Positions 47,900-58,931 are shown, counted from the first letter of the stretch. The stretch is DNA of 64,000 nt from Yersinia entomophaga (GCF_001656035.1 NZ_CP010029.1:2305076-2369075); one strand, 5' to 3'. Program-made: numbers and translations. The notes: generated by a model from the letters alone, not told the origin.

Positions 47900-47924
47900 T
47901 TGGGCGGATGTTTCGTTCGCCCAA
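47900..47924 (+). terminator. Stem-loop downstream of acuI
   Basis: TTGGGCG and CGCCCAA form a 7-bp stem with an 11-base loop, 27 bp after the stop; a nearby AGCCCA could pair alternatively with its left arm. No T-run. Confidence 0.4.
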
Positions 47925-48033
47925 TCTCAGAAATTTCATATTTTCTGCTAACCTCTCGCTTTTACAGCCTTTTCACACCATGCTTTATTCCATTACGGTC
48001 AGTATGACTTTCTCTGCCCGATGGAGTAATCAC

Positions 48034-49035
48034 ATGAGCAAACAACGCAAATTAACCGAATCTGACGTCACGCCGGAAAGCGTGTTTTATCAACGCCGTA
48101 AGGTGCTGCAAGCGCTGGGTATTACCGCCGCCAGTCTGGCATTGCCGGTTTCGGCTCAGGCTGACCTACTGTCTTGGTTTAAAGGTAAAGATCAGCCCAA
48201 GGCACCGGCAGGCAAGCCGCTCACCTTCAGTAAGCCACCAGCCTATCATCCTGACTGGGAACTGACGCCGGAAGACAAAGTGACTGGCTACAACAACTTC
48301 TACGAATTCGGTCTGGATAAAGCTGACCCGGCCGCTAACGCCGGTGGATTAAAAACCGGCGATTGGCAGATTCGTATCGATGGTGACGTCGCCAAACCAA
48401 TGACGTTGAGCATCGACGATTTGCTCAAACGCTTCCCGCTGGAAGAACGCATTTATCGTATGCGCTGCGTGGAAGCCTGGTCGATGGTGGTGCCTTGGAT
48501 CGGTTTCGAGCTAGGAAAACTGCTAAAGCTAGTCGAACCCACCAGCAACGCGCGCTATGTGGCATTCCAAACCTTGTACGATCCGGATCAGATGCCGGGA
48601 CAGAAAGATCGCTTTGTGGGCGGCGGGTTGAAATATCCCTATGTAGAAGGTTTGCGATTAGATGAAGCGATGCATCCGCTGGCCTTTATGACACTGGGCG
48701 TGTACGGCAAAACGTTACCACCACAGAACGGCGCGCCGCTGCGTCTGATCACGCCGTGGAAATACGGTTTTAAAGGCATTAAATCTATCGTTCATATTCG
48801 ACTCACTCGCGAACAGCCGCCAACGACCTGGAATCTCAGCGCGCCGAACGAGTACGGTTTCTACGCTAACGTGAATCCCAATGTGGATCATCCGCGCTGG
48901 TCGCAGGCTACCGAACGCTTTATCGGTTCCGGCGGGATTTTAGACGTTAAGCGCCAGCCAACCCTGCTATTTAACGGCTATGCCGATCAGGTGGCTTCGC
49001 TATATCGCGGCATGGATTTGCGGGAGAATTTTTAA
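48034..49035 (+). CDS. msrP: Periplasmic methionine-sulfoxide reductase, catalytic subunit MsrP
   Basis: MsrP (333 residues) is a molybdopterin enzyme that repairs oxidised methionines in periplasmic proteins. The Tat signal is visible (twin Arg at 21-22 in [20 protein letters not shown]). Cys145 in [14 protein letters not shown] is the molybdenum ligand. Start MSKQRKLTE follows GGAG; the longer frame to 47908 begins in the terminator region. It overlaps msrQ by one base. Confidence 0.95.
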   Translation: MSKQRKLTESDVTPESVFYQRRKVLQALGITAASLALPVSAQADLLSWFKGKDQPKAPAGKPLTFSKPPAYHPDWELTPEDKVTGYNNFYEFGLDKADPAANAGGLKTGDWQIRIDGDVAKPMTLSIDDLLKRFPLEERIYRMRCVEAWSMVVPWIGFELGKLLKLVEPTSNARYVAFQTLYDPDQMPGQKDRFVGGGLKYPYVEGLRLDEAMHPLAFMTLGVYGKTLPPQNGAPLRLITPWKYGFKGIKSIVHIRLTREQPPTTWNLSAPNEYGFYANVNPNVDHPRWSQATERFIGSGGILDVKRQPTLLFNGYADQVASLYRGMDLRENF

Positions 49036-49634
49036 TGCGTCTGAGCCTGAAACAGGTCAAAGGGTTGAAAGTAGCAATCTGGCTGGCCGCCTCATTGCCC
49101 TTCTTCTGGCTAATTTTATCCGTCGATCAGGGCTGGTTCAGCGCCGATCCGTCCAAAGACATTCAGCATTTTACCGGGCGCATGACTCTCAAGCTGCTGC
49201 TGGCCACCCTGTTGGTGACACCGCTGGCTCGCTATGGCAAGCAGCCGTTGCTGATGCGCTGTCGCCGCCTGTTGGGAGTATGGTGTTTTGCCTGGGGAAC
49301 CCTGCATTTAGCCAGTTATTCAGTGCTAGAGCTGGGGCTGTCCAATATCGGTTTGCTGGGGAAAGAATTAGTTACCCGCCCCTATTTAACTTTAGGTATT
49401 ATTAGCTGGCTATTACTGTTCGCACTAGCAGTTACATCGACACAGTGGGCACAGAGAAAAATGGGACCTAACTGGCAAAAATTGCATAATTTCGTTTATC
49501 TCATCGCCATCCTGGCACCGATTCACTATCTTTGGTCGGTCAAAACTTTATCACCCTTGCCGATAATTTACGCAATCGCAGCAATTATTTTGTTAGCACT
49601 GCGTTATAAAAAATTTCGCCAATGGTGCCGCTAA
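49035..49634 (+). CDS. msrQ: Heme-binding membrane subunit MsrQ
   Basis: MsrQ (199 residues) is a six-span b-type heme protein of the ferric-reductase-like family that passes quinol electrons to MsrP. Histidines likely to bind heme occur in [17 protein letters not shown] and [18 protein letters not shown]. It overlaps msrP by one base and forms a two-gene operon. Confidence 0.95.
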   Translation: MRLSLKQVKGLKVAIWLAASLPFFWLILSVDQGWFSADPSKDIQHFTGRMTLKLLLATLLVTPLARYGKQPLLMRCRRLLGVWCFAWGTLHLASYSVLELGLSNIGLLGKELVTRPYLTLGIISWLLLFALAVTSTQWAQRKMGPNWQKLHNFVYLIAILAPIHYLWSVKTLSPLPIIYAIAAIILLALRYKKFRQWCR

Positions 49635-49875
49635 ATGCTGGGACTTCACCCTCTTCTACCCCAGATAATCCGTTAGGCTTTGTATAGTTCACCATGTTTC
49701 TTATTGAATATCTTCGCTGATAAGACCAGTATTTAGCTGCTAATTGCTACGATATCATTATAATGCTCCACCTTAGTTCCGATCGTAGTGGGAATTTCAC
49801 CGTTAACAGGTGACAAATCGGTGGCATCAGGCTATTTTTGACGATGACGAACTAATTGCCGGAGATACCAGCATA

Positions 49876-50328
49876 ATGGCGGACAAGTTTCACATTTTGC
49901 TTCTGAACGGCCCGAATTTAAATCTGCTTGGCTCTCGCGAGCCAGAAAAGTATGGTTACACCACGCTGGCAGAGATTGTTAACGGGTTGGAGACACAGGC
50001 TCAGAATTTGGGTGTTGCGTTATCCCATCTGCAATCCAATGCAGAACATGCGCTGATAGACAGAATTCATCAGGCACGGGGCAACACTGATTTCATCCTG
50101 ATTAACCCGGCGGCGTTTACGCATACCAGTGTCGCTTTACGCGATGCTCTGTTAGGCGTTCAGATCCCGTTTATCGAGATCCATCTGTCTAACGTGCATG
50201 CTCGGGAGCCTTTCCGTCACCATTCATATCTCTCCGATATTGCGGTTGGCGTGATCTGCGGACTCGGCGCAGACGGCTACAACTTTGCTTTACAGGCAGC
50301 GGTCAATCGCTTGTCAAAATCCAATTAA
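49876..50328 (+). CDS. aroQ: 3-dehydroquinate dehydratase, type II
   Basis: AroQ (150 residues) converts 3-dehydroquinate to 3-dehydroshikimate in aromatic amino-acid synthesis. Type II signatures are [20 protein letters not shown] (with the catalytic Tyr), the [20 protein letters not shown] loop and [18 protein letters not shown] with the catalytic His. The start MADKFH gives the family length; the frame is open back to 49810. E. coli lacks aroQ but Yersinia and Serratia have it ahead of accB. Confidence 0.95.
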   Translation: MADKFHILLLNGPNLNLLGSREPEKYGYTTLAEIVNGLETQAQNLGVALSHLQSNAEHALIDRIHQARGNTDFILINPAAFTHTSVALRDALLGVQIPFIEIHLSNVHAREPFRHHSYLSDIAVGVICGLGADGYNFALQAAVNRLSKSN

Positions 50329-50359
50329 TTGCAACGCAAAAGAGTACGGAATCACACTC

Positions 50360-50824
50360 ATGGATATTCGTAAAATCAAGAAACTGATCGAACTGGTAGA
50401 AGAATCTGGCATTTCCGAGCTGGAGATTTCAGAAGGTGAAGAATCAGTACGTATCAGTCGTGCTACAGCCGCACCAAGCTACCCAATGATGCAACAGCCT
50501 TATGCTTTTGCCGCGCCACAGCAGCCAGCATTGGCTAACGCTGTAGCACCGGCACCGGCTGCTGAAGCCGCTGCACCCGCAGCCATCAGTGGTCACATCG
50601 TGCGCTCCCCAATGGTCGGTACTTTCTACCGCACCCCGAGCCCAGATGCTAAAGCCTTCATCGAAGTAGGTCAGAAAGTTTCTGCTGGTGATACCCTTTG
50701 CATCGTTGAAGCGATGAAAATGATGAACCAAATCGAGGCAGACAAATCCGGTACTATCAAGGCCATTCTGGTCGAGAACGGTCAACCGGTTGAATTCGAC
50801 GAGCCTCTTGTCGTCATCGAATAA
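50360..50824 (+). CDS. accB: Biotin carboxyl carrier protein of acetyl-CoA carboxylase
   Basis: AccB (154 residues) carries the CO2-loaded biotin between AccC and AccAD in the first step of fatty-acid synthesis. It has an N-terminal domain, an Ala/Pro-rich linker (~45-76) and the biotinyl domain with Lys120 in [10 protein letters not shown], plus the protruding thumb [12 protein letters not shown]. The start MDIRKIKKL is conserved. It is 11 bp upstream of accC. Confidence 0.97.
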   Translation: MDIRKIKKLIELVEESGISELEISEGEESVRISRATAAPSYPMMQQPYAFAAPQQPALANAVAPAPAAEAAAPAAISGHIVRSPMVGTFYRTPSPDAKAFIEVGQKVSAGDTLCIVEAMKMMNQIEADKSGTIKAILVENGQPVEFDEPLVVIE

Positions 50825-50835
50825 CGAGGCGTTCC

Positions 50836-52185
50836 ATGCTTGATAAAATCGTTATCGCTAACCGCGGTGAGATCGCGCTACGTATTCTGCGAGCTTGTAA
50901 AGAGCTGGGCATCAAAACCGTAGCCGTTCACTCCTCTGCGGATCGCGATCTGAAACACGTTCTGTTGGCTGACGAAACCGTGTGTATCGGTCCGGCAGCG
51001 TCAGTCAAAAGCTATCTGAACATTCCTGCAATCATTTCAGCAGCAGAAATCACCGGCGCGGTGGCTATTCACCCTGGTTATGGTTTCCTGTCCGAAAACG
51101 CAGACTTTGCCGAGCAGGTAGAGCGTTCAGGTTTCATCTTTATCGGTCCTCGCGCCGAAACCATTCGTCTGATGGGCGACAAGGTTTCCGCAATCAGCGC
51201 CATGAAGAAAGCCGGTGTACCTTGTGTGCCGGGTTCTGACGGCCCGCTGAGCGACGACACCACGCAAAACAAAGCTTTCGCCAAACGCATCGGTTATCCG
51301 GTGATCATCAAGGCGTCCGGCGGCGGCGGCGGTCGTGGTATGCGCGTAGTGCGCAACGACAAAGATCTGGAAGAATCCATTAACATGACTCGTGCGGAAG
51401 CCAAAGCGGCTTTCAACAACGACATGGTTTACATGGAAAAATACCTTGAGAATCCGCGCCATATCGAAATTCAGATTTTGGCAGACGGTCAAGGTAACGC
51501 GATTTATCTGGCTGAACGCGACTGCTCTATGCAGCGTCGTCACCAGAAAGTGGTTGAAGAAGCGCCAGCACCGGGCATCACCAGCGAAATGCGTCGTTAT
51601 ATCGGCGAACGCTGTGCAAAAGCCTGTGTGGAAATCGGCTACCGCGGCGCAGGTACTTTTGAGTTCCTGTATGAAAACGGCGAGTTCTATTTCATCGAAA
51701 TGAACACCCGTATTCAGGTTGAGCATCCGGTTACCGAAATGATTACCGGCGTCGATTTGATCAAAGAACAGCTACGCATCGCGGCAGGCCAGCCTCTCTC
51801 CATTAAACAGGATGAAGTGAAGGTTCACGGCCATGCGGTCGAGTGTCGTATCAACGCTGAAGATCCAAATACCTTCCTGCCAAGTCCGGGTAAAATTACC
51901 CGTTTCCATGCGCCGGGTGGCTTTGGTGTTCGTTGGGAATCTCATATCTACGCTGGCTATACCGTGCCTCCGTACTACGATTCCATGATCGGCAAACTGA
52001 TCACTTACGGTGAAAACCGTGACGTGGCAATTTCCCGCATGAAAAATGCTCTGGCAGAGCTGATCATCGATGGCATCAAAACCAACGTTGAACTGCAACA
52101 GCGCATTATGAATGACGAAAACTTCCAGCACGGTGGCACCAATATCCACTATCTGGAGAAAAAACTTGGGTTGCAAGAAACCTGA
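50836..52185 (+). CDS. accC: Biotin carboxylase subunit of acetyl-CoA carboxylase
   Basis: AccC (449 residues) is an ATP-grasp enzyme that carboxylates biotin on AccB with bicarbonate and ATP. Visible are the glycine-rich lid [14 protein letters not shown], the [20 protein letters not shown] segment, and the catalytic [16 protein letters not shown] loop. It is in operon with accB and followed by a strong terminator. Confidence 0.98.
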   Translation: MLDKIVIANRGEIALRILRACKELGIKTVAVHSSADRDLKHVLLADETVCIGPAASVKSYLNIPAIISAAEITGAVAIHPGYGFLSENADFAEQVERSGFIFIGPRAETIRLMGDKVSAISAMKKAGVPCVPGSDGPLSDDTTQNKAFAKRIGYPVIIKASGGGGGRGMRVVRNDKDLEESINMTRAEAKAAFNNDMVYMEKYLENPRHIEIQILADGQGNAIYLAERDCSMQRRHQKVVEEAPAPGITSEMRRYIGERCAKACVEIGYRGAGTFEFLYENGEFYFIEMNTRIQVEHPVTEMITGVDLIKEQLRIAAGQPLSIKQDEVKVHGHAVECRINAEDPNTFLPSPGKITRFHAPGGFGVRWESHIYAGYTVPPYYDSMIGKLITYGENRDVAISRMKNALAELIIDGIKTNVELQQRIMNDENFQHGGTNIHYLEKKLGLQET

Positions 52186-52205
52186 TTTTATTTCGCCTGA
52201 AAATC

Positions 52206-52232
52206 AAGGCCGGTTAATACCGGCCTTTTTTA
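52206..52232 (+). terminator. accBC terminator
   Basis: AAGGCCGG and CCGGCCTT form an 8-bp stem with a 6-base loop, running into TTTTTT, 20 bp after the accC stop. Confidence 0.93.
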
Positions 52233-52327
52233 TTTTCTGATCAAACAGGGCTAGGCAAACGCCGCGCTTGCCGTAAAATCCCCTACCCTTGTTAAACTCA
52301 GAACCGTCAATACCCACGGGAGAATGA

Positions 52328-52570
52328 ATGGACACGAGATTTGTTCAAGCCCACAAAGAAGCGCGCTGGGCCTTTGGTCTGACTCTGGCCTATCTGGCAG
52401 GCTGGTTATTGTGCGCCTATTTTCCTGGCGATGTGCCGGGGATGACCGGGTTACCCGCCTGGTTTGAAATGGCCTGTCTGGCCCTGCCACTGCTATTTAT
52501 TGTGCTGTGCTGGCTGATGGTTCGCTTTATATTCCGCGATATTCCGCTGGAGGACAGTGATGCAAACTGA
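52328..52570 (+). CDS. yhdT: Small membrane protein YhdT
   Basis: This 80-residue protein has two hydrophobic segments (WAFGLTLAYLAGWLLCAYFPG and MACLALPLLFIVLCWLMVRFIF). It is always upstream of panF and its end overlaps the panF start by 11 bases. It resembles small partners of sodium-solute symporters; its function is unknown. Confidence 0.9.
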   Translation: MDTRFVQAHKEARWAFGLTLAYLAGWLLCAYFPGDVPGMTGLPAWFEMACLALPLLFIVLCWLMVRFIFRDIPLEDSDAN

Positions 52571-54014
52571 TGTCGTCCTGCCATTAGTTGCCTATCTGGC
52601 ATTGGTTTTTGGCCTTTCTATTTACGCATACACCCGGCGACAGACCGGTAATTTCCTCAACGAATACTTCATCGGCAACCGTTCGATGGGAGGGTTCGTA
52701 TTGGCGATGACTCTGACCGCCACCTATATTAGCGCCAGTTCATTTATCGGCGGGCCGGGAGCTGCTTATAAATACGGCCTCGGCTGGGTATTACTGGCGA
52801 TGATTCAGTTGCCAGCGGTGTGGCTGTCGCTAGGCGTACTGGGTAAGAAGTTTGCGATTCTGGCGCGTCGTTATAACGCCGTAACTCTGAATGACATGCT
52901 GTACGCACGCTATCAAAGTCGTTTACTGGTGTGGCTGGCCAGCCTGAGCCTGTTAGTCGCCTTTGTCGGTGCCATGACGGTGCAGTTTATCGGCGGAGCG
53001 CGTTTACTGGAAACCGCTGCGGGTATTCCCTACGATACTGGGCTGCTGATCTTTGGCGTTAGTATCGCGCTCTATACCTCCTTCGGAGGTTTCCGCGCCA
53101 GCGTATTGAATGATGCGCTGCAAGGGCTGGTGATGCTGGTAGGAACCATTTTACTGCTGGTTGCGGTGGTTCACGCCGCCGGCGGCCTGCATAAGGCGGT
53201 CGATACGCTACAACACATCGATCCGGCGCTGGTTTCCCCGCAAGGTGGCGACGGTATCCTCGATTTGCCGTTTATGGCGTCATTCTGGATTCTGGTGTGC
53301 TTCGGCGTCATTGGCCTGCCACATACAGCAGTACGTTGCATTTCCTATCGAGATAGCAAAGCGGTTCACCGTGGCATTATTCTGGGCACTATTGTGGTGG
53401 CGATTTTGATGTTTGGTATGCATTTGGCTGGCGCATTGGGCCGGGCGATCCTGCCAGATCTGAAAATTCCGGATCAGGTTATTCCTACGCTAATGATCAC
53501 TGTGCTACCGCCGTTCGCCGCAGGGATCTTCCTCGCCGCGCCTATGGCGGCCATTATGTCGACCATCAATGCTCAGCTATTGCAGTCTTCCGCGACTATC
53601 GTCAAAGATTTGTACCTGAATTTCCGTCCGGAACAGATCAAAAACGAGCGTAAGCTGGCTCGTATTTCCAGCATGGCCACGCTGGTTCTCGGCCTGCTGC
53701 TATTGCTGGCAGCCTGGCGTCCGCCGGAAATGATTATCTGGCTGAATTTACTAGCCTTTGGCGGTCTGGAAGCGGTATTCCTCTGGCCGCTGGTTCTGGG
53801 GCTGTATTGGGAACGCGCTAACGCTCACGGTGCTCTTAGCTCAATGATCGTCGGTGCGGTATGCTATACGCTACTTGCCAGTTTCGACATTAAGATCGCC
53901 GGATTGCACCCGATCGTGCCGTCACTTGTGCTGAACTTGCTGGCGTTTTATATCGGTAACCGGTTTGGCGACAGAGCGCGGGCGCGACAGCCTGTCGTCG
54001 CCAACGCTGAATAA
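52560..54014 (+). CDS. panF: Sodium/pantothenate symporter
   Basis: PanF (484 residues) is an SSS-family transporter with about 12-13 spans that imports pantothenate with Na+. Signatures include YFIGNRSMGGFVLAMTLTATYISASSFIGGPGAAYKYG and GASLVAGMT-type region QFIGGARLLETAAG. The ATG at 52560 has GGAGG at 6 bases; GTG at 52557 is an alternative. It is coupled to yhdT. Confidence 0.96.
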   Translation: MQTDVVLPLVAYLALVFGLSIYAYTRRQTGNFLNEYFIGNRSMGGFVLAMTLTATYISASSFIGGPGAAYKYGLGWVLLAMIQLPAVWLSLGVLGKKFAILARRYNAVTLNDMLYARYQSRLLVWLASLSLLVAFVGAMTVQFIGGARLLETAAGIPYDTGLLIFGVSIALYTSFGGFRASVLNDALQGLVMLVGTILLLVAVVHAAGGLHKAVDTLQHIDPALVSPQGGDGILDLPFMASFWILVCFGVIGLPHTAVRCISYRDSKAVHRGIILGTIVVAILMFGMHLAGALGRAILPDLKIPDQVIPTLMITVLPPFAAGIFLAAPMAAIMSTINAQLLQSSATIVKDLYLNFRPEQIKNERKLARISSMATLVLGLLLLLAAWRPPEMIIWLNLLAFGGLEAVFLWPLVLGLYWERANAHGALSSMIVGAVCYTLLASFDIKIAGLHPIVPSLVLNLLAFYIGNRFGDRARARQPVVANAE

Positions 54015-54106
54015 ATCGCTATTTAACGGTATTATTTACCGAAACCTTATTGACAAAAACCGGTCCAAAAACGCAAGTTGCGGAGCGGTTTTAGAAGAGA
54101 AAAGCT

Positions 54107-54988
54107 ATGCCTTGGATCCAATTAAAGTTAAACACTTCCGGTAATCAGGCCGAATCCCTCGGGGACGCGCTGGTTGAGAGTGGCGCAGTATCCGTCACCT
54201 TCCAGGATACCCACGATAATCCGGTATTTGAGCCGCTGCCGGGGGAAACCCGTCTGTGGGGCGATACTGATGTGATTGGCCTGTACGATGCCGAAACCGA
54301 TATGGCTGAAGTGATCGCTGTGCTGGAATACAACCCGCAGTTAGGCAAAGGCTTCGCCCACAAAATTGAACAACTGGAAGACAAAGATTGGGAACGTGAG
54401 TGGATGGATAATTTCCACCCAATGCGCTTTGGCGAGCGCCTGTGGATTTGCCCAAGCTGGCGCGATGTGCCAGATCCAACCGCCGTTAACGTGATGCTCG
54501 ATCCCGGTTTGGCCTTCGGTACCGGTACTCATCCCACCACCTCTCTTTGTCTACAATGGCTAGACGGGCTGGATTTGGAAGGTAAAACTATCATCGATTT
54601 CGGCTGTGGCTCCGGCATTCTGGCCATTGCGGCTCTGAAGCTGGGTGCCAGCCGCGCTATCGGCATTGATATCGATCCGCAGGCCATTCAGGCCAGCCGC
54701 GATAATGCGCAGCGTAATGGCGTTTCAGAGCGTCTGGAACTGTATCTGCCGAAAGACCAGCCGACGGATCTGTCTGCCGACGTCGTTGTCGCCAATATTC
54801 TGGCTGGCCCACTGCGCGAACTGGCTCCGTTGATTAGCGTGCTGCCGAAAGTCGGCGGTCATTTGGGTCTGTCTGGCGTACTGGCGACTCAGGCTGCCAG
54901 CGTTGCTCAGGCTTATGAAGATAAATTCGCGCTGGACCCAGTGGCAGAGAAAGAAGAATGGTGCCGCATTACCGGCGTCAGAAAATAA
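54107..54988 (+). CDS. prmA: Ribosomal protein L11 methyltransferase
   Basis: PrmA (293 residues) trimethylates several amines of ribosomal protein L11. It has an N-terminal substrate-recognition domain (~1-55), a linker helix, and a class I SAM domain with [21 protein letters not shown] and the [15 protein letters not shown] catalytic motif (NxLxxPL-like). It follows panF by 92 bp. Confidence 0.96.
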   Translation: MPWIQLKLNTSGNQAESLGDALVESGAVSVTFQDTHDNPVFEPLPGETRLWGDTDVIGLYDAETDMAEVIAVLEYNPQLGKGFAHKIEQLEDKDWEREWMDNFHPMRFGERLWICPSWRDVPDPTAVNVMLDPGLAFGTGTHPTTSLCLQWLDGLDLEGKTIIDFGCGSGILAIAALKLGASRAIGIDIDPQAIQASRDNAQRNGVSERLELYLPKDQPTDLSADVVVANILAGPLRELAPLISVLPKVGGHLGLSGVLATQAASVAQAYEDKFALDPVAEKEEWCRITGVRK

Positions 54989-55004
54989 TCCCCACGCTAT
55001 TTAT

Positions 55005-55047
55005 CCCCGCTTACGGCCTCACTACGCCGCTGGCGGGGTTATTTCCC
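55005..55047 (+). terminator. Terminator-like hairpin downstream of prmA
   Basis: CCCCGC and GCGGGG enclose a further foldable GGC...GCC region and are followed by TTATTT. The remainder of the 488-bp prmA-dusB gap is AT-rich control DNA with no gene. Confidence 0.55.
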
Positions 55048-55409
55048 CCGTCGTCATACCCAAGCCCGCCTTTTACACTTAATCGCTGTGTGAGCTTTCT
55101 GCTGCGTTAACATGTCTTTGTTGCAGCTGATAGCGACGCGTCATGTTTTTTCCTCAAAGTGAGAGCTTTCTCACAGGATTTATGGGGTTATTACTGTGGT
55201 TTAACGCAGTTTTGCTTACTAAATCAGCAGTATCGATCGGTGTTAAAAGAAGTTTCCAGTCAATAATCAGGGTGTTTAGCAGAAAATATTGTCGTACATA
55301 AAACAACCAATAATTTATAACTGCATGTTTAATATGAATAAATAATTATTATTACAAGATTAGCTGGCTATTTATTGCTATTTTTAAGCCAATTGGTCAA
55401 AGTTTGGCC

Positions 55410-55438
55410 TTTCATCTGAACGTAAAAATGCGTAATAT
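55410..55438 (+). promoter_or_regulatory. dusB-fis operon promoter
   Basis: TTTCAT (55410-55415) and TAATAT (55433-55438) are 17 bp apart and are followed by a GC-rich discriminator (GCGCCC). This resembles the growth-rate and stringent-controlled E. coli fis promoter in sequence and position. The AT-rich DNA upstream fits Fis and IHF binding. Confidence 0.65.
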
Positions 55439-55476
55439 ACGCGCCCTTGCGGACACAGTATGGTCATTCTTTGTCT

Positions 55477-56442
55477 ATGCACATTGGACACTTCCAGCTT
55501 AAAAATTGCCTGATTGCCGCCCCGATGGCCGGTATAACAGACCGACCCTTCAGAGCCTTATGTCATGCGATGGGGGCTGGGATGGCTGTATCTGAAATGC
55601 TCTCCTCCAATCCGGAGGTGTGGCGGACGGATAAGTCGCGTCTACGCATGGTCCATAGCGATGAGCCCGGTATTCGTACCGTGCAGATAGCCGGTTGCGA
55701 TCCGGATGATATGGCAGCGGCCGCCAGAATTAATGTGGCGGGCGGCGCTCAGATCATTGACATCAATATGGGGTGCCCGGCCAAGAAAGTGAACCGTAAG
55801 CTGGCAGGATCTGCATTGTTGCAGTATCCCGATCTGGTTAAACAGATCCTCTCCGCAGTCGTTAATGCGGTAGATGTGCCTGTCACGCTGAAAATTCGGA
55901 CTGGTTGGGCTCCGGAACACCGTAACTGTATAGAGATTGCCCAATTGGCCGAAAGTTGTGGTATACAAGCCCTGACAATTCATGGCCGAACCCGTGCTTG
56001 CCTGTTTAATGGTGAAGCGGAGTACGACAGCATTCGGGCAGTTAAGCAGAGTGTTTCCATTCCGATTATCGCGAATGGCGACATAACTGACCCGCATAAA
56101 GCCAGAGCGGTACTTGATTACACTGGGGCTGACGCCCTGATGATAGGCCGTGCCGCTCAGGGGAGACCCTGGATCTTCCGGGAAATCCAGCATTATCTGG
56201 ACACTGGGGAACTGCTGCCACCGATGCCACTTGGCGAAGTGCAGCGTTTGTTAAACGGGCATATACGGGAATTGCACGACTTTTATGGTCCAGGCAAGGG
56301 ATTCCGTATTGCACGTAAGCACGTATCCTGGTATCTCCAGGAGCACGCCCCAAACGACCAGTTTCGGCGCACATTCAACGCCATTGAGGATGCCAGCGAA
56401 CAGCTGGAGGCGTTGGAGGCATATTTCGAAAATCTTGCGTAA
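55477..56442 (+). CDS. dusB: tRNA-dihydrouridine synthase B
   Basis: DusB (321 residues) is an FMN-dependent TIM-barrel enzyme that reduces uridine 17 of tRNA. The catalytic Cys100 is in [19 protein letters not shown], and [14 protein letters not shown] and [11 protein letters not shown] are FMN/phosphate contacts. Start MHIGHF matches family length. It is the first gene of the dusB-fis operon, where it also helps fis translation in E. coli. Confidence 0.97.
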   Translation: MHIGHFQLKNCLIAAPMAGITDRPFRALCHAMGAGMAVSEMLSSNPEVWRTDKSRLRMVHSDEPGIRTVQIAGCDPDDMAAAARINVAGGAQIIDINMGCPAKKVNRKLAGSALLQYPDLVKQILSAVVNAVDVPVTLKIRTGWAPEHRNCIEIAQLAESCGIQALTIHGRTRACLFNGEAEYDSIRAVKQSVSIPIIANGDITDPHKARAVLDYTGADALMIGRAAQGRPWIFREIQHYLDTGELLPPMPLGEVQRLLNGHIRELHDFYGPGKGFRIARKHVSWYLQEHAPNDQFRRTFNAIEDASEQLEALEAYFENLA

Positions 56443-56466
56443 ACAGAAAAAAGAGCTGACAGAACT

Positions 56467-56763
56467 ATGTTCGAACAACGCGTAAATTCTGACGTACTGA
56501 CCGTTGCAACCGTAAACTCACAAGATCAGGTGACTCAAAAGCCTCTGCGTGACTCGGTTAAACAAGCACTGAAGAACTATTTTGCTCAACTGAATGGTCA
56601 AGATGTAAGTGACCTGTATGAGTTGGTACTGGCTGAAGTTGAACAGCCATTGTTGGACATGGTGATGCAATACACCCGTGGCAACCAAACCCGTGCTGCC
56701 CTGATGATGGGCATCAACCGCGGTACGCTGCGTAAAAAATTAAAAAAATACGGCATGAACTGA
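56467..56763 (+). CDS. fis: DNA-binding protein Fis
   Basis: Fis (98 residues) is the growth-phase-controlled nucleoid protein that bends DNA and activates rRNA promoters. The N-terminal beta-hairpin arms, the dimer helices and the C-terminal HTH ([21 protein letters not shown]) are those of E. coli almost residue for residue. It is second in the operon, 24 bp after dusB. Confidence 0.98.
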
Positions 56764-56787
56764 TACTAGTCAGTTAGGTTGTTGTTT

Positions 56788-56822
56788 AAAAAGGCGTACT
56801 CCACACGGAGAACGCCTTTTTT
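56788..56822 (+). terminator. fis terminator
   Basis: AAAAAGGCGT and ACGCCTTTTTT flank an inner CTCC/GGAG stem, giving a long hairpin ending in six T residues, 25 bp after fis. Confidence 0.93.
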
Positions 56823-57108
56823 ATTGCCTGTAAACTGCCCGCTGTTCTGAGATAAGGAGAACAACCTCGCAAAAAACAAATGATTCCTTCACTAATTAAA
56901 TGGTCAATCATACTTATACAATCACAACCCTTCGTAGTAAGGTATTTTTTAGAAAAAGTTATCGCAATGTTCTGATTTTATTATTTAAATTGGTAAATAT
57001 CATGTATTCTTTGTCGTCCCCGCCCATCGGGCAACCTGATAGTGCTGTATCAATCTTATCGATTCACTCAATCACTTTTCAGTCATTCAATAAGTTTCTG
57101 GTTATTAA

Positions 57109-57456
57109 CGAGCTATATTAATTACAGCCCAAATTCTGCCTATAGCGCGGACTATCGAATATAAGGTAGATACTATAAATAATAACGCCGGTGGTTGGAC
57201 TATTAATGAATCGCTGAAGGCCTGTGAATTACCTGCAAATATCAAAACAGGTTTTGCTGGCGTGACTAAAAACCTGGTTGGAGCGGAATGCGTTCCGGTA
57301 TTATATGCTGCCAAGCAGAGAGGCAACGGTACCAACCCTACGCTGATTTGTGTGCAACCCCTTTCAGAAAAAGGCACGAGCAAACATCTTGTGACATTTA
57401 TCCTTCAGGAATCCTTGGATAAAAAGTCAGCAGCGCCCTATCACGCCTATCGTTAA
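57109..57456 (+). pseudogene. Start-less ORF, probable gene remnant
   Basis: In the 1.2-kb AT-rich gap after fis a frame is open from the stop at 57106-57108 to TAA at 57454-57456. It could encode ~115 residues, running ITAQILPIARTIEYKVDT, NNNAGGWTINESLKACELPA, later KNLVGAECVPVLYAAKQRG and LICVQPLSEKGTSKHLVTFI. It has protein-like composition but no ATG; the first GTG, at 57262, would leave 64 residues. It looks like the 3' part of a lost gene. I recognise no family. Confidence 0.35.
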
Positions 57457-57474
57457 ATAATTCAGTTTATTGAT

Positions 57475-57552
57475 GGAGTTAAATAATGGAGTTAAATAAT
57501 GCAGGTAAATAACAGAGATAAATAATAGAGATAAATAATAGAGATAAATAGT
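57475..57552. repeat. Six tandem 13-bp repeats
   Basis: Six contiguous 13-bp units occur: GGAGTTAAATAAT twice, GCAGGTAAATAAC once, AGAGATAAATAAT twice and AGAGATAAATAGT once. All share the core TAAATA. The unit is not a multiple of three and the tract has stops in frame, so it is non-coding. It follows the start-less ORF directly. Confidence 0.93.
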
Positions 57553-57995
57553 CATTTTTATATTTTCAATTTGATTACCGCAACTAAATACACCCGCCCC
57601 TCGACAATTATTTTTGTCGGAATGGCTGCTTATTTTATTTATTAATGAAAAATCACTGCAACGACAGTCTCTTAGCAAATCAGACAACGTCATCCTAAAT
57701 ATCCTGCAATGGGTAGAACAGAACGTTATTTCCCCTTGAGTTTGATTAATTAATCTCTTTATTTCACTCAGGAGATATATGTTATACTTGCCCAAAGAGC
57801 CGCTTCTCGCCTGCCAACTGCCTCCGATTGAGACCCGAAACACCGCGCGATCCCCGCTTTTAATGTAAAGATTCTGTCAATTATTGGTTTGATGAAAACG
57901 ATAAGCGACAACTGGTGTCTTAAATAATGTACCGCTAACGAGTTATTTCCTTATGCGTTACACATTCGCTCCTAACGCATAATGATTGAGTTAAC

Positions 57996-58916
57996 ATGAT
58001 AAAACCCCAAAAGTTCCAGCTTTCGCTGCTTCATCCTCGCTATTGGCTAACCTGGTTTGGTCTCGGCGTCCTATTTTTACTGGTTCAGTTACCTTACCCA
58101 CTGCTGCAAAAGCTCGGCGTGTGGCTGGGCCGGACTTCAATGCGTTTTCTGAAACGCCGCGTCTCCATTGCCCGCCGCAATCTGGAACTGTGTTTCCCGG
58201 ATATGGATAAGCAAGTGCTGGAACGCACCATTGTCGGCAACTTTGAATCCCTGGGCATGGGGCTGATGGAAACCGGAATGGCCTGGTTCTGGCCTGATTC
58301 GCGGGTTAAACGCTGGTTCACCGTTTCAGGCCTGAATCACCTGAAGAAAGCGCAGGAAGGCAACCGAGGCGTGCTGGTTATCGGCGTACACTTTATGTCG
58401 CTGGAACTCGGCGGCCGCGTGATGGGCCAATGCCAGCCGATGATGGCGATGTATCGTCCGCACAACAACAAAGCAATGGAATTTGTACAGACCTGGGGTC
58501 GTATGCGTTCGAATAAAGCGATGTTGGATCGTAAAGATCTGCGCGGCATGGTACATGCATTGAAAAAAGGCGAAGCCGTCTGGTTTGCACCTGATCAGGA
58601 CTACGGCCCGCGCGGTAGCGTATTTGCCCCGTTCTTTGCCGTCAATCAGGCCGCGACTACCAGCGGTACTTTCATGCTGGCTCGTCTGGCCAAACCGGCG
58701 CTGTTACCTTTGGTGCTACTACGCAAACCCGATGGCAGTGGTTATGACCTGCTGATTCAGCCAGCGCTAGAAGATTATCCGATTGACGATGAGCAAGCCG
58801 CCGCCTGTTATATGAATAAGGTGCTGGAAAAAGAGATCTTGCGTGCGCCAGAGCAATATCTATGGCTGCATCGCCGCTTTAAAACCCGCCCAGCGGGTGC
58901 GCCTTCGCTGTATTAG
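57996..58916 (+). CDS. lpxP: Kdo2-lipid IVA acyltransferase, closest to palmitoleoyl transferase LpxP
   Basis: This 306-residue inner-membrane late acyltransferase adds a secondary acyl chain to lipid A. It has one N-terminal span ([19 protein letters not shown]), the catalytic His in [16 protein letters not shown] (HX4E), and conserved [28 protein letters not shown] and [15 protein letters not shown] blocks. Sequence is nearer LpxP than LpxL, suggesting cold-induced palmitoleate addition. It is monocistronic after the repeat region. Confidence 0.88.
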   Translation: MIKPQKFQLSLLHPRYWLTWFGLGVLFLLVQLPYPLLQKLGVWLGRTSMRFLKRRVSIARRNLELCFPDMDKQVLERTIVGNFESLGMGLMETGMAWFWPDSRVKRWFTVSGLNHLKKAQEGNRGVLVIGVHFMSLELGGRVMGQCQPMMAMYRPHNNKAMEFVQTWGRMRSNKAMLDRKDLRGMVHALKKGEAVWFAPDQDYGPRGSVFAPFFAVNQAATTSGTFMLARLAKPALLPLVLLRKPDGSGYDLLIQPALEDYPIDDEQAAACYMNKVLEKEILRAPEQYLWLHRRFKTRPAGAPSLY

Positions 58917-58931
58917 CACCATCTGAATAGC

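Noticed and set aside
56900..57121. 73-codon plus-strand frame after fis
   Set aside because: AT-rich chance frame without ribosome-binding site or homologue; it might overlap a decayed gene but is not supported as coding.
57475..57552. Tandem repeats as a CRISPR array
   Set aside because: The 13-bp units are directly contiguous with no spacers and no cas genes are nearby.
57427..57843. 138-codon minus-strand frame over the tandem repeats
   Set aside because: Its C-terminal half reads the 13-bp repeats and AT-rich DNA as repetitive Tyr/Leu/Ile; no ribosome-binding site or family.
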